A stretch of DNA of 8,470 bases from Nitrococcus sp. (GCA_030452365.1 JAKDMK010000081.1:1-8470); one strand, 5' to 3'. Shown: positions 1 to 7,733, numbered from the stretch's first letter. Numbers and translations: made by a program. Notes: generated from the sequence alone by a model not told the origin.

Positions 1-1
1 G

Positions 2-148
2 GCGGGCAGTGACGGTGTCGACGAGCGTTGGTGGAACATCGGCGTGCGTATCGAGGACGATGTGGTGGTGATGCGAGAGGGTTGCGAGGTGTTGAGCGCC
101 AACGCGCCCAGGGCGATCGATGAGATCGAGTCGCTGATGGCGACGTGA
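2..148 (+). CDS. pepP: Xaa-Pro aminopeptidase PepP (aminopeptidase P), C-terminal end only
   Basis: The last 48 codons of a gene that enters from the left edge. PepP is a cytoplasmic dinuclear-manganese peptidase that removes an N-terminal residue preceding proline. The visible tail reads WWNIGVRIEDDVVV and ends in EIESLMAT; the GVRIEDD stretch is the conserved C-terminal block of the pita-bread peptidase fold, and its Glu (codon at 53-55) is the expected metal ligand. The DEIESLM ending also matches the PepP family. The stop (146-148) overlaps the GTG start of ubiH in the sequence GTGA, which suggests coupled translation. pepP directly before ubiH is a well-known gammaproteobacterial arrangement, which supports the call. 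The catalytic core lies outside the window, so completeness cannot be judged. Confidence 0.88.
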   Translation, partial: AGSDGVDERWWNIGVRIEDDVVVMREGCEVLSANAPRAIDEIESLMAT

Positions 149-1398
149 GCGCGGCGGTGGCAGACGAGGTAGTCATCGTCGGCGGCGGGCTGGTCGGCGC
201 GAGCCTGGCCTGCGCCCTTGCCAGCGCCGGGGTGCAGGCGGCCGTCGTCGAGCCGTTCCCGCCTGAGGCCGATGCCCAACCGAGCTTCGATGAGCGCCAG
301 ATTGCCTTGGCGCCGACGACCCGGCGAATTTTCGAGGCGCTGGGGCTATGGTCGGCGATCGCGCTGGAAGCGACACCAATCCGCGAGATTCATGTTTCCG
401 ATCGGGGCGGCTTTGGGATTACCCGCATGTCGGCCACCGAGGAAGGGCTTGATGCCTTAGGCCACATACTGCCTAGCCGCCGACTCGGTGCCGTGCTGTT
501 TCAGCGCCTGCGCTCGCTCTCCGAGATCACCCTCTATTGCCCGGCCATGGCGCATGATGTGACAATGGACGAAACCATGGCGACGCTGCGGATCGAGTGC
601 GATCAAGGGAGGCAAAACCTGAGCGCGCCTTTGCTCGCGGTATGCGACGGTGCCCGATCCCGCACCCGCGAGCGCCTCGGGATCCGGTTGCGGGAGCGCT
701 CCTATCAGCAGGTCGCCGTGATCGCCAATGTACGCCCGGAGCGCAATCCCGCTGGGCGAGCCTATGAACGCTTCCTTGCGGGTGGCCCCCTCGGGGTATT
801 ACCGGCGGCCAATGGGAGCTGTGCGGTAATCTGGACGGTACCGGCGCACCAGGCCGATGCGGTCTTAGCGTTGGATGAGCAGGCATTTCTGGCCCGACTA
901 CAGGCTGCGTTCGGTTATCGGCTGGGCCGTTTTCTTGCCGCCGGTAGGCGTTCTGCCTATCCTCTTGCCGCTCTGTCGGCCGAGCGCTGCAGCGCGCAGC
1001 GCGCGCTCGTAATCGGTAACGCCGCGCATACGCTGCATCCAGTGGCCGGGCAGGGATTCAATTTGGCGATGCGCGACGTAGCCGTCCTCTCCGAGCTCGT
1101 GGCGGAAACCCTCATGGAGGGCGGCGATCCGGGCTCACCGCGGCTGCTGCAACGTTATCGGCATTTGCGGCGAGCCGATTACCGCCGCACGTTGGCCTTC
1201 ACTGACGGGATCGTGCGGATCTTCTCCAATCGGCTGCCCGGCTTGACAGTGGCGCGCAATCTGGGGCTGCTGCTGCTGGAGCTGTTCCCGGGCAGCCGGC
1301 AGGTATTGATGCGCCAGGCCATGGGGCGCTCTGGGTGGCTGCCGCGGCTTGCGCGTGGACTGCCGCTGGTGCGGGCGAGTCAGGAGACGGCCGAATGA
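145..1398 (+). CDS. ubiH: 2-octaprenyl-6-methoxyphenol hydroxylase UbiH (FAD monooxygenase)
   Basis: A flavoprotein monooxygenase of the UbiH/COQ6 family that hydroxylates the aromatic ring (C1 in E. coli) during aerobic ubiquinone synthesis, probably in the membrane-associated Ubi complex. Seen in the 417-residue product: an N-terminal Rossmann dinucleotide motif VVIVGGGLVG (G13-x-G15-x-x-G18), the FDERQIAL segment (48-55), the DG motif CDGARSR (D168-G169), and the second FAD-binding motif IGNAAHTLHPVAGQGFNL (290-307). Asn292 stands where most relatives have Asp; this GNAA form is typical of UbiH itself and helps tell it from UbiI and UbiF. E. coli UbiH is about 390 residues. The GTG start overlaps the pepP stop; no strong Shine-Dalgarno is visible, which fits coupling. 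A second GTG at 157 (MADEVVIVGGG) is a possible alternative start. The stop overlaps the ubiI start (ATGA). Confidence 0.9.
   Translation: MSAAVADEVVIVGGGLVGASLACALASAGVQAAVVEPFPPEADAQPSFDERQIALAPTTRRIFEALGLWSAIALEATPIREIHVSDRGGFGITRMSATEEGLDALGHILPSRRLGAVLFQRLRSLSEITLYCPAMAHDVTMDETMATLRIECDQGRQNLSAPLLAVCDGARSRTRERLGIRLRERSYQQVAVIANVRPERNPAGRAYERFLAGGPLGVLPAANGSCAVIWTVPAHQADAVLALDEQAFLARLQAAFGYRLGRFLAAGRRSAYPLAALSAERCSAQRALVIGNAAHTLHPVAGQGFNLAMRDVAVLSELVAETLMEGGDPGSPRLLQRYRHLRRADYRRTLAFTDGIVRIFSNRLPGLTVARNLGLLLLELFPGSRQVLMRQAMGRSGWLPRLARGLPLVRASQETAE
1382..1386 (+). promoter_or_regulatory. Ribosome binding site of ubiI
   Basis: AGGAG lies 8 bases before the ATG at 1395, inside the end of ubiH. 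It decides the start of ubiI: the frame is open further upstream with an ATG at 1335, but that would add 20 residues before the dinucleotide-binding motif and overlap ubiH by 64 bp. Confidence 0.7.
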
Positions 1399-2585
1399 GT
1401 CGCACCGACGCGGACGTCGCGATCCAGGGCGCCGGGATGGTCGGCTTAGCGCTCGCCGCGGCCTTGGCCCGCTCCGGCCTGCGGGTGATGTTGCTCGACA
1501 ACGGCCGCTTGCCGCATTGGCAGGTGGAGCACTACGGCCGGCGGGTATGCGCCGTCAATCTCGCCAGCGAACGCTTGCTGCGCGCGCTCGGCGTTTGGGA
1601 GGCGCTGCAGCGCATCAGCCCCTTTCGCGCGATTCGCGTGTGGGATCCGCTCGGCGGCGGTCATATTGCCTTTGATGCCGCCGACTTAGGTGAACCGCAT
1701 CTCGGCCATATCATCGAGAATGAGCTAATTCGCAGCGTGCTGCAGCAATCGATCAGTGCCCTCAGTGGGGTTCAGATGCGAATGCCGGCCTGTATTCAAG
1801 AGCTGGAACCGGGTGATGAGGCGGTGACCCTGCGTTTGACTGACGGCAGTCGCCTTACGGTAGCTCTGGTTGTCGGCGCCGATGGCGCCCGGTCGGCAAT
1901 CCGTGGTCTGCTTGGCATCCCGGCACGTTGCGCCAGCTATGCGCAGAAGGCTATCGTGGCGGCAATTCGCACAGCACTCCCGCACGACGAGATTGCCCGC
2001 CAATGGTTCCTGCCAGGTGGGCCACTGGCTTTTTTGCCGCTCGCCAACGGTCGTTGCTCGATCGTCTGGTCATTGCCGATAGCGCAGGCGCAGGCTCGGC
2101 TCGCGCTTGACGAGGTGGCCTTCTGTAAGGCTTTGACTCATGGCTCGGCGGGCCGGCTCGGTGATGTCCTGGAAGTTGGCGAGCGTAGCGCATTCCCGCT
2201 ACAGCGGCTGCATGCCGCACGTTATTGTACCGAGCGGGCTGCCCTGGTCGGCGATGCGGCGCACGTGATCCATCCGCTCGCCGGTCAGGGCGTCAACCTC
2301 GGGTTTCAAGACGCCGCGGTGCTCGCCAAAGTCGTGATCGATGCCAAGCGGCGCGGCCGGGATATCGGCGGCCGGCTCGCGCTGCGGCGCTATGAGCGTG
2401 CCCGCCGGGGCGAGAACCTACTCATGGAATGGTCCATGGAAGGATTTCATCGGCTGTTCACGCCCGGCCAGCCGTCCTTGGCTCGACTGCGCAGCCTCGG
2501 ACTCGGGGTCACGCACCGGGTCGGCTTGGCAAAGCGGATCTTCATGCGTCGGGCAATCGGCTCGGGCGCCTCGATTCTGCCGTGA
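1395..2585 (+). CDS. ubiI: 2-octaprenylphenol hydroxylase UbiI (VisC), FAD monooxygenase
   Basis: A paralogue of the preceding gene that adds the C5 hydroxyl in aerobic ubiquinone synthesis. The 396-residue product (E. coli UbiI is 400) shows the Rossmann motif VAIQGAGMVGLAL (G12-x-G14-x-x-G17), RVCAVNLASERLL (50-62), the segment HLGHIIENELI (102-112), the DG motif GADGARSAIRG (161-171) and GDAAHVIHPLAGQGVNLGF (286-304). Here the usual Asp287 is present, unlike Asn in the neighbouring UbiH. The stretch IRTALPHDEIARQWF, LAFLPL, CSIVWSL and RGRDIGGRLALRRYER follow E. coli UbiI closely, which favours UbiI over UbiF or UbiL. The ATG at 1395 shares four bases with the ubiH stop and has an AGGAG 8 bases upstream. 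Side-by-side ubiH and ubiI imply that two of the three ring hydroxylations are co-expressed; the C6 hydroxylase is not in this window. Confidence 0.87.
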   Translation: MSRTDADVAIQGAGMVGLALAAALARSGLRVMLLDNGRLPHWQVEHYGRRVCAVNLASERLLRALGVWEALQRISPFRAIRVWDPLGGGHIAFDAADLGEPHLGHIIENELIRSVLQQSISALSGVQMRMPACIQELEPGDEAVTLRLTDGSRLTVALVVGADGARSAIRGLLGIPARCASYAQKAIVAAIRTALPHDEIARQWFLPGGPLAFLPLANGRCSIVWSLPIAQAQARLALDEVAFCKALTHGSAGRLGDVLEVGERSAFPLQRLHAARYCTERAALVGDAAHVIHPLAGQGVNLGFQDAAVLAKVVIDAKRRGRDIGGRLALRRYERARRGENLLMEWSMEGFHRLFTPGQPSLARLRSLGLGVTHRVGLAKRIFMRRAIGSGASILP

Positions 2586-2624
2586 ACTTTTACTGCGAGC
2601 GACTACGAGACAAGTTCTAGATTC

Positions 2625-3707
2625 ATGGGATATCGCACTGCGCTCTATGATAAGCATAGTGAGGCCGGCGCCCGCATCGTCGGTTTCGCCGGCTGGGACA
2701 TGCCAATCCAGTATGCCTCGCAAATCGAGGAGCACCGAGCGGTGCGCCGCGACGCCGGACTGTTCGACGTCTCGCACATGGCCATCGTCGAGCTGACCGG
2801 CGCAGAGATCAAAGACTGCCTGCGTTACCTGCTCGCCAATGACGTGGCAAAGCTCAAGGAGCAAGGCAAAGCGCTTTACACCTGCCTGCTAAACGAGCGG
2901 GGCGGTGTGCTCGATGATCTGATCGTCTACCGTCTTGCCGATGGGCACTACCGCGGCGTGCTCAATGCGGCCACTCGGGATAAAGATCTTGCTTGGATCA
3001 GGGCCCAAAGTAAGACCTTTCGCGCTCAAGTCGAATACCGCGACGATCTGGCAATGCTCGCGGTGCAGGGCCCCGAGGCGCGTGACAAGGTGCTGCGGGT
3101 ATTGCCCTCGGATGTCGCCGCCGGGGCGCGCACGCTCGCGCCGTTCACGGGCTGCGAACGCGGCGGAGTATTCGCCTCGCGCACCGGCTACACTGGAGAG
3201 GACGGCTACGAGATCATGCTGCCGGCCGACCATGCCCCCGCTCTATGGGATGCGCTGCGCGAGCAAGGGGTGCATCCCTGCGGCCTGGGCGCGCGTGACA
3301 CGCTGCGCATCGAGGCCGGCATGAACCTATACGGCCAGGACATGAATGAGACGGTCACGCCATTGGAGTGCGGATTAGCCTGGACGGTGGCTTGGGGGCC
3401 GGCGGAGCGGGATTTCATTGGCCGCGAGGCATTGGAGGCGCAGCGACGCGCCGGGGTTCAACACAAGCTTGTCGGGCTCGTACTCGAGGCCCGCGGTGTA
3501 ATCCGCGCGCACCAAGGCGTTCGCGCCGGGGAACTCGCAGGTACGGTGACAAGCGGCAGTTTCGCACCGACTTTGGGCAAATCCATCGGTCTCGCCCGGG
3601 TGCCGATTGACATCGGTGAGCGCTGTGAGGTCGAGATCCGCGATCGCTTCCTCCCCGCGCGGGTGGTCAAGCCGCCGTTCGTACGCCGCGGCCGAATTTT
3701 GGTCTGA
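2625..3707 (+). CDS. gcvT: Glycine cleavage system T protein (aminomethyltransferase)
   Basis: The tetrahydrofolate-dependent T protein (EC 2.1.2.10) of the cytoplasmic glycine cleavage complex. It takes the aminomethyl group carried on the H-protein lipoyl arm and yields ammonia, 5,10-methylene-THF and reduced H protein. The 360-residue length matches the family (E. coli 364). Diagnostic blocks are GFAGWDMPIQY (20-30), LFDVSHM (46-52), GGVLDDLIVYRL (93-104, holding the conserved catalytic Asp pair), LAVQGPEAR, SRTGYTGEDGYEI, LGARDTLRIEAGMNLYGQDM, ETVTPLECGLAW and the C-terminal FVRRGR. The gap after ubiI is 39 bp. The Shine-Dalgarno is poor (only GAGACAAG around 2607-2614), but the N-terminus MGYRTALYDKH aligns with the family, so the ATG at 2625 is sound. 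There is too little room for a glycine riboswitch, so any gcv-specific control must lie within ubiI or further upstream. Confidence 0.96.
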   Translation: MGYRTALYDKHSEAGARIVGFAGWDMPIQYASQIEEHRAVRRDAGLFDVSHMAIVELTGAEIKDCLRYLLANDVAKLKEQGKALYTCLLNERGGVLDDLIVYRLADGHYRGVLNAATRDKDLAWIRAQSKTFRAQVEYRDDLAMLAVQGPEARDKVLRVLPSDVAAGARTLAPFTGCERGGVFASRTGYTGEDGYEIMLPADHAPALWDALREQGVHPCGLGARDTLRIEAGMNLYGQDMNETVTPLECGLAWTVAWGPAERDFIGREALEAQRRAGVQHKLVGLVLEARGVIRAHQGVRAGELAGTVTSGSFAPTLGKSIGLARVPIDIGERCEVEIRDRFLPARVVKPPFVRRGRILV

Positions 3708-3714
3708 CAACCAC

Positions 3715-3719
3715 GGGGG
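3715..3719 (+). promoter_or_regulatory. Ribosome binding site of gcvH
   Basis: A run GGGGG sits 6 bases before the ATG at 3726. The in-frame TTG at 3720 directly abuts it and is too close to be its start, so 3726 is preferred. Confidence 0.5.
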
Positions 3720-3725
3720 TTGGCA

Positions 3726-4118
3726 ATGAGCAATGTGCCGGACGATCGGAAATATACCGATAGTCACGAATGGCTTCGTTTGGAACAAGACGGCACCGTT
3801 ACCGTGGGCGTTACGCACTACGCGCAGGAATCGCTCGGGGATCTCGTCTTCGTCGAGACACCGCAGGTGGGCCGCAGGCTCAAAGCCGGTGAGGCTTGTG
3901 CCGTAGTCGAATCGGTCAAGGCTGCCTCCGATACCTATGCACCGATTGCGGGCGAGGTCGTCGAGGCCAATTCGCGCCTGGCCGAAGAACCCGAGCGCAT
4001 CAACAGCTCCCCTTATGAGGAAGGCTGGATCATGCGGATTCAGCCGGACGATGCCAGCGATATCGAGCACCTGCTGGATCCCGAGGACTACGAGCAGCTC
4101 CTCGCCGAGGCGAAGTGA
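3726..4118 (+). CDS. gcvH: Glycine cleavage system H protein (lipoyl carrier)
   Basis: The small lipoylated carrier that shuttles the aminomethyl group from P protein to T protein and is reoxidised by L protein. The product is 130 residues (E. coli 129). Visible blocks are KYTDSHEWLRLE (9-20), VTVGVTHYAQESLGDLVFVE (25-44), and the lipoylation site AVVESVKAASDTYAPIAGEV, with Lys65 as the lipoyl lysine in the ESVKA context. The segment NSRLAEEPERINSSPYEEGW and the LLDPEDYEQLL ending are also typical. It follows gcvT by 18 bp, fitting one transcript and stoichiometric production. The ATG at 3726 gives the standard N-terminus; a TTG two codons upstream is less likely. Confidence 0.96.
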   Translation: MSNVPDDRKYTDSHEWLRLEQDGTVTVGVTHYAQESLGDLVFVETPQVGRRLKAGEACAVVESVKAASDTYAPIAGEVVEANSRLAEEPERINSSPYEEGWIMRIQPDDASDIEHLLDPEDYEQLLAEAK

Positions 4119-4152
4119 TGCAGACAAGCACCGCCTAAAGTTGTTTTATCGC

Positions 4153-4157
4153 AGGAA
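4153..4157 (+). promoter_or_regulatory. Ribosome binding site of gcvPA
   Basis: AGGAA is 6 bases before the ATG at 4164. An in-frame TTG at 4158 touches this site and can be discounted as start. Confidence 0.65.
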
Positions 4158-4163
4158 TTGACC

Positions 4164-5537
4164 ATGCCTTTCATTCCGCACACTGAGCAGGATATCCGGG
4201 ACATGCTGAGCGCGATCGGTGTCGCTGAGATCGCGAGCCTATTCGATGAAATCCCGGCATCCTTGCGCAGCAACCTGCCTCCTAGTGTGCCGCCTCAAGT
4301 TACGGAGATGGAAATCACGCGGCTGCTGCATGAGCGGGCACGCCGCGATGCGCAGCCGCTGTGCTTCATCGGCGCGGGTGCTTACGATCATCACATACCC
4401 GCGGCCGTCTGGGAGCTTACCACTCGGGGTGAGTTCTACAGCGCCTACACGCCTTACCAAGCCGAAGCCTCGCAGGGCACATTGCAGCTAGCTTACGAGT
4501 ACCAGACCATGATGGTCGGGCTCACCGGCATGGATGTCTCAAACGCCTCACTCTATGACGGTGGCTCGGCACTGGCAGAGGCGGTGCTGATGGCCGTGCG
4601 CAGGAACCGCAGATCCAGCGTTCGGCGCGTGCTGATGCCAACGACGGTACATCCTGCTTATCGTCGGGTCACCGAGACCATTGTGCGCAACCAGGCGATC
4701 GAGCTGGAAACGGTTGGCTACGAGAGTCGCGCCGGGACACTCAATCTAGCCGCACTAGAGCGCTGGAGCGGCGAGGACGTGACCGCGCTGGTCATCCAGC
4801 AGCCGAACTTCTTCGGATGTCTGGAGGATGTAAACTCACTGGTCGATTGGGCCCATACTCAGGGTGCGTTGGTGATCGCGCTGGTCAACCCGATCGCGTT
4901 GGCGGTGCTCACCCCACCAGGACAATGGGGGCAAAACGGCGCCGACATCGCCTGCGGTGAAGGCCAGCCATTGGGGATACCGCTGTCCTCCGGCGGTCCC
5001 TATTTCGGCTTCATGGTCTGTAAGAATGCCCATGTTCGGCAGATGCCAGGCCGGATCGTCGGCAAAACAGTCGATTTAGAGGGGCGCGCTGGTTACACCT
5101 TGACCCTCCAGCCCCGAGAGCAGCATATTCGCCGCTCCAAGGCGACCTCGAATATCTGTACCAATCAGGGACTCATGGTGACGGCCGCCACGCTCTACAT
5201 GAGCCTGCTCGGAGCCGGAGGCTTGGCGCGGGTAGCGGCGGCCTGTCATGCCAATACCCAGGCTCTGCTGGCTGCCGTAAGCAATATCGAAGGAGTGCGC
5301 CCAGCCTTCATCGGGCCAAGCTTCCATGAGGCTGTGCTGCAGCTCGATGCGCCGGCGCGGTCGGCGCTGGAGCGGATGGCGGGTGCCGGAATTCTGGGCG
5401 GTTATGACTTGAGCCAGGATTATCCGGAGCTCGGTCACGCCATCCTTGTGTGTGCCACTGAGAAACGCACCGATGAGGATATCGCGGCGTACGCCCGGGC
5501 AATGCAGGGCGCCCTCCGGGTAGCCCGGCGGGCGTGA
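4164..5537 (+). CDS. gcvPA: Glycine dehydrogenase (decarboxylating) subunit 1, GcvPA
   Basis: The N-terminal-half subunit of the split P protein (EC 1.4.4.2). Together with GcvPB it forms the alpha2beta2 pyridoxal-phosphate enzyme that decarboxylates glycine and loads the aminomethyl group onto GcvH. The 457-residue product has the family landmarks [15 protein letters not shown] at the start, [16 protein letters not shown] (68-83), [20 protein letters not shown] (90-109), [18 protein letters not shown] (123-140), [50 protein letters not shown] and [18 protein letters not shown]. This subunit has no PLP-binding lysine, which resides in GcvPB. The gene follows gcvH by 45 bp with a clear AGGAA. 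In E. coli both halves are one polypeptide of about 957 residues; here they are separate genes, and a further gene (tpx) lies between them. Confidence 0.96.
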   Translation: MPFIPHTEQDIRDMLSAIGVAEIASLFDEIPASLRSNLPPSVPPQVTEMEITRLLHERARRDAQPLCFIGAGAYDHHIPAAVWELTTRGEFYSAYTPYQAEASQGTLQLAYEYQTMMVGLTGMDVSNASLYDGGSALAEAVLMAVRRNRRSSVRRVLMPTTVHPAYRRVTETIVRNQAIELETVGYESRAGTLNLAALERWSGEDVTALVIQQPNFFGCLEDVNSLVDWAHTQGALVIALVNPIALAVLTPPGQWGQNGADIACGEGQPLGIPLSSGGPYFGFMVCKNAHVRQMPGRIVGKTVDLEGRAGYTLTLQPREQHIRRSKATSNICTNQGLMVTAATLYMSLLGAGGLARVAAACHANTQALLAAVSNIEGVRPAFIGPSFHEAVLQLDAPARSALERMAGAGILGGYDLSQDYPELGHAILVCATEKRTDEDIAAYARAMQGALRVARRA

Positions 5538-5554
5538 AGGTGTCTAACAGCGAC

Positions 5555-5558
5555 GAGG
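5555..5558 (+). promoter_or_regulatory. Ribosome binding site of tpx
   Basis: GAGG (within ACGAGG) lies 8 bases before the ATG at 5567. It favours this start over the GTG at 5534, which overlaps the gcvPA stop and lacks a site of similar quality. Confidence 0.6.
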
Positions 5559-5566
5559 CAGCAGCT

Positions 5567-6067
5567 ATGGCTACAGTCACATTCAAAGGTAATCCCATTC
5601 GTCTTAGCGGGGAGCTTCCCGCCGTCGGTTCGAAGGCACCGGACTTCCGCTTGACCGCAAGCGATCTGAACGAGGTCAGTCTGGCGGAGCTGCGGGGACG
5701 CAAGAAGATACTCAATATTGTGCCGAGCCTCGATACGCCGACCTGCGCCACTTCCACGCGTAAATTCAATGAACGCGCGAGCGAGCGCCCGGACACGGCC
5801 ATTCTGGCGATCTCGGCCGATCTACCCTTTGCCCAGAAGCGTTTTTGCGAGGCTGAGGGGATCAGCAATGTCAAAGCGCTATCCATGATGCGGGATAAAC
5901 AATTTGCCCGTGACTACGGTGTATTGATCGAGGAGGGGCCGCTCGCCGGCTTGGCTGCGCGCGCCGTGGTCGTGCTCGATGCTGATGATACCGTGCTTTA
6001 CACACAGCTCGTCCCCGAACTGGCCGACGAACCGGACTACGAAGCCGTACTCGCGAAATTAGCTTAA
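5567..6067 (+). CDS. tpx: Thiol peroxidase Tpx (atypical 2-Cys peroxiredoxin)
   Basis: A thioredoxin-fold peroxidase that reduces hydrogen peroxide and alkyl hydroperoxides and is recycled by thioredoxin. The 166-residue product aligns along its whole length with E. coli Tpx (168 residues): [12 protein letters not shown] (4-15), [32 protein letters not shown] (49-68) with peroxidatic Cys60, [18 protein letters not shown] (81-98) with resolving Cys94, [20 protein letters not shown] and the C-terminal [11 protein letters not shown]. Both catalytic cysteines, and Thr57 before the first, are present, so it should be active. No signal peptide is seen at this start. It begins 29 bp after gcvPA and ends 53 bp before gcvPB, in the same orientation, so it is probably co-transcribed with the glycine cleavage genes. 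A GTG at 5534 would add 11 residues and make a GTGA overlap with gcvPA, but it lacks family support. Confidence 0.94.
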   Translation: MATVTFKGNPIRLSGELPAVGSKAPDFRLTASDLNEVSLAELRGRKKILNIVPSLDTPTCATSTRKFNERASERPDTAILAISADLPFAQKRFCEAEGISNVKALSMMRDKQFARDYGVLIEEGPLAGLAARAVVVLDADDTVLYTQLVPELADEPDYEAVLAKLA

Positions 6068-6103
6068 CCGGCCACCAAGTGTGGGGCAGATTGCGTGCAC
6101 GGC

Positions 6104-6109
6104 AGGAGG
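6104..6109 (+). promoter_or_regulatory. Ribosome binding site of gcvPB
   Basis: A perfect AGGAGG core lies 11 bases before the ATG at 6121. The spacing is slightly long, but it is the strongest Shine-Dalgarno in the window. In-frame GTG at 6079 lies upstream of it and is therefore unlikely to be the start. Confidence 0.7.
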
Positions 6110-6120
6110 AAAGCCAGCCG

Positions 6121-7572
6121 ATGTTGATCTTCGAACACAGTCGAGAGGGGCGCCGGGCGTATGCGCAGGCGCCGCGGCAGTTGGCGGGTCTGGCGGATAT
6201 TCCAGAGTCCTATCGGCGCCGCTCGCCCGCCCTGCTGCCGGAGGTATCCGAACTGCAGGTCGTGCGCCACTATACCCGGTTGTCGCAGAAGAATTTTTCC
6301 ATCGATACCCAGGCTTACCCGTTGGGCTCGTGCACGATGAAATACAACCCGCGGGCCTGCAATACCTTGGCGATGCTGCCGGAGTTCCTGGCCCGACACC
6401 CTTATGCGCCCGATCGCTTCGGACAGGGCGTGCTAGCTTGCTTGTGGGAGCTGCAGGAAATATTGACTGCGGTCACTGGCATGAAAGGTGTCTCGCTTGC
6501 GCCCATGGCGGGCGCTCAGGGGGAGCTCGCCGGAGTCGCGATGATCCGTGCGTATCATGAGGCGCGCGGTGCGCACGAGCGCACCGAAATCATCGTTCCC
6601 GATGCCGCCCACGGCACGAATCCGGCCACCGCGGTGATGTGCGGCTATAAGGTGCGCGAGATCGCGACGGCCACCGATGGCGACGTGGACATGGCCGCCC
6701 TGAAGCAAGCGCTGGGGCCGCAGACGGCCGGCATCATGTTGACCAATCCATCCACGGTCGGTGTCTTCGAGCGGCGTATCGAGGAGATCGCCCGCCTGGT
6801 CCACGAGGCAGGCGGGCTGTTGTACTACGATGGCGCGAACCTCAACGCGATTCTTGGCAAGGCGCGCCCGGGCGATATGGGCTTCGATGTCATCCATCTG
6901 AATCTGCACAAGACCTTCTCCACGCCCCACGGTGGTGGGGGTCCCGGTGCCGGGGCACTCGGTGCCGGCGAGCGCCTGCATGCATTCATGCCCATCCCCA
7001 TCGTCGCCCGCGAGGGCGAGCATTATCGCTGGCATACCGAGACCGAGCGCCCGCAAAGCATCGGCCGGCTGTCCACCTTCGGTGGCAATGTCGGCGTGTT
7101 GCTGCGCGCCTACGTCTATACGCGACTGCTTGGGCGTGAAGGCATGTACCGGGTCGCGGAGTTCGCCACGCTCAACGCCAATTACCTCATGGCGCGGCTG
7201 CGTGCCGCCGGTTTCCAGATTGCCTATCCGCAGCGTCGGGCGAGCCACGAATTCATCGTCAGCTTGAAGCGCGAAGCCAAAGAGATCGGCGCCACAGCCA
7301 TGGATTTCGCCAAGCGACTGTTGGACTATGGGTTTCACGCCCCTACGACCTACTTCCCGCTACTCGTTGCCGAGGCATTGCTGATTGAGCCTACGGAGAC
7401 AGAGACCAAGGAAGAGCTGGACGGCTTTGTAGCGGCGATGTGCCGCATCCGCGATGAAGCACGGGCGGACTTGGCCTTCGTCAAAGGTGCCCCATACAAG
7501 CTACCGGTACGGCGACTCGATGAGGTGCGGGCCGCCCGCGAGTTGAATCTGAGCTGGAAACCCTCTGTATAA
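6121..7572 (+). CDS. gcvPB: Glycine dehydrogenase (decarboxylating) subunit 2, GcvPB
   Basis: The C-terminal-half, PLP-carrying subunit of the split P protein, partner of GcvPA. The 483-residue product starts [18 protein letters not shown], the usual GcvPB N-terminus. Landmarks include [17 protein letters not shown] (47-63), [13 protein letters not shown] (66-78), [14 protein letters not shown] (126-139), [18 protein letters not shown] (159-176), [10 protein letters not shown] (208-217), [12 protein letters not shown] (235-246) and [18 protein letters not shown] (259-276), where Lys264 (codon 6910-6912) is the expected Schiff-base lysine. [21 protein letters not shown] residues near the C-terminus are also standard. 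It starts 53 bp after tpx with its own AGGAGG. An in-frame GTG at 6079 would extend it by 14 residues but precedes the ribosome binding site. It is the last intact gene of the train; no hairpin plus T-run terminator is visible behind it. Confidence 0.96.
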   Translation: MLIFEHSREGRRAYAQAPRQLAGLADIPESYRRRSPALLPEVSELQVVRHYTRLSQKNFSIDTQAYPLGSCTMKYNPRACNTLAMLPEFLARHPYAPDRFGQGVLACLWELQEILTAVTGMKGVSLAPMAGAQGELAGVAMIRAYHEARGAHERTEIIVPDAAHGTNPATAVMCGYKVREIATATDGDVDMAALKQALGPQTAGIMLTNPSTVGVFERRIEEIARLVHEAGGLLYYDGANLNAILGKARPGDMGFDVIHLNLHKTFSTPHGGGGPGAGALGAGERLHAFMPIPIVAREGEHYRWHTETERPQSIGRLSTFGGNVGVLLRAYVYTRLLGREGMYRVAEFATLNANYLMARLRAAGFQIAYPQRRASHEFIVSLKREAKEIGATAMDFAKRLLDYGFHAPTTYFPLLVAEALLIEPTETETKEELDGFVAAMCRIRDEARADLAFVKGAPYKLPVRRLDEVRAARELNLSWKPSV

Positions 7573-7582
7573 GCCTTCGTCT

Positions 7583-7733
7583 GTGAGGTATTCGGCGACC
7601 CGGGGCGCGTGGACTGGGCGTCCGCGGCTGCCTGGTCGGTCGTGTTGCGGGTATCCGCGATATTGTGACGTTTCACGGCGACAGCGTGGCCGAGGTTCGC
7701 GAAGCGTTCCATGAAGCCGTAGAGGATTATCTG
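7583..7733 (+). pseudogene. Relic of a HicB-family antitoxin, frameshifted and cut short
   Basis: Not an intact gene: there is no credible start and the frame is broken. One frame begins just after gcvPB with VRYSAT (7583-7600). A second frame from 7626 reads GCLVGRVAGIRDIVTFHG and then DSVAEVREAFHEAVEDYL up to 7733. The GRVxGIRDIVTFxG block followed by a helix of the form VxExxxAFxEAVxDYL is the hallmark of HicB-type antitoxins (partial RNase-H fold). The usual continuation, a C-terminal DNA-binding segment, is missing: after DYL the frame runs on as ALYEEVAPQL and stops at 7806-7808 inside the transposase end on the other strand. About 25 bases between the two fragments do not fit and hold the frame change. 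No hicA toxin is visible. Probably a genomic-island remnant broken by the adjacent insertion sequence. The family call rests on recalled consensus, without alignment. Confidence 0.55.

Noticed and set aside
2586..2624. Possible promoter or glycine riboswitch before gcvT
   Set aside because: 39 bases cannot hold a glycine aptamer, and I see no well-spaced -35/-10 pair.
3375..4127. 250-residue open frame on the - strand opposite gcvT and gcvH
   Set aside because: It lies antisense to two genes of certain identity with strong protein conservation; its translation shows no recognisable domain, and such frames are common in GC-rich DNA.
4158..4163. TTG at 4158 as the start of gcvPA
   Set aside because: It directly abuts the AGGAA ribosome binding site, while the ATG at 4164 has correct spacing and gives the family N-terminus.
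5308..5886. 192-residue open frame on the - strand across gcvPA and tpx
   Set aside because: It is antisense to both genes, and its predicted sequence is Pro/Arg/Ser-rich without a domain.
6433..7338. 301-residue open frame on the - strand opposite gcvPB
   Set aside because: It mirrors the codon pattern of gcvPB, has no recognisable motif and no convincing ribosome binding site.
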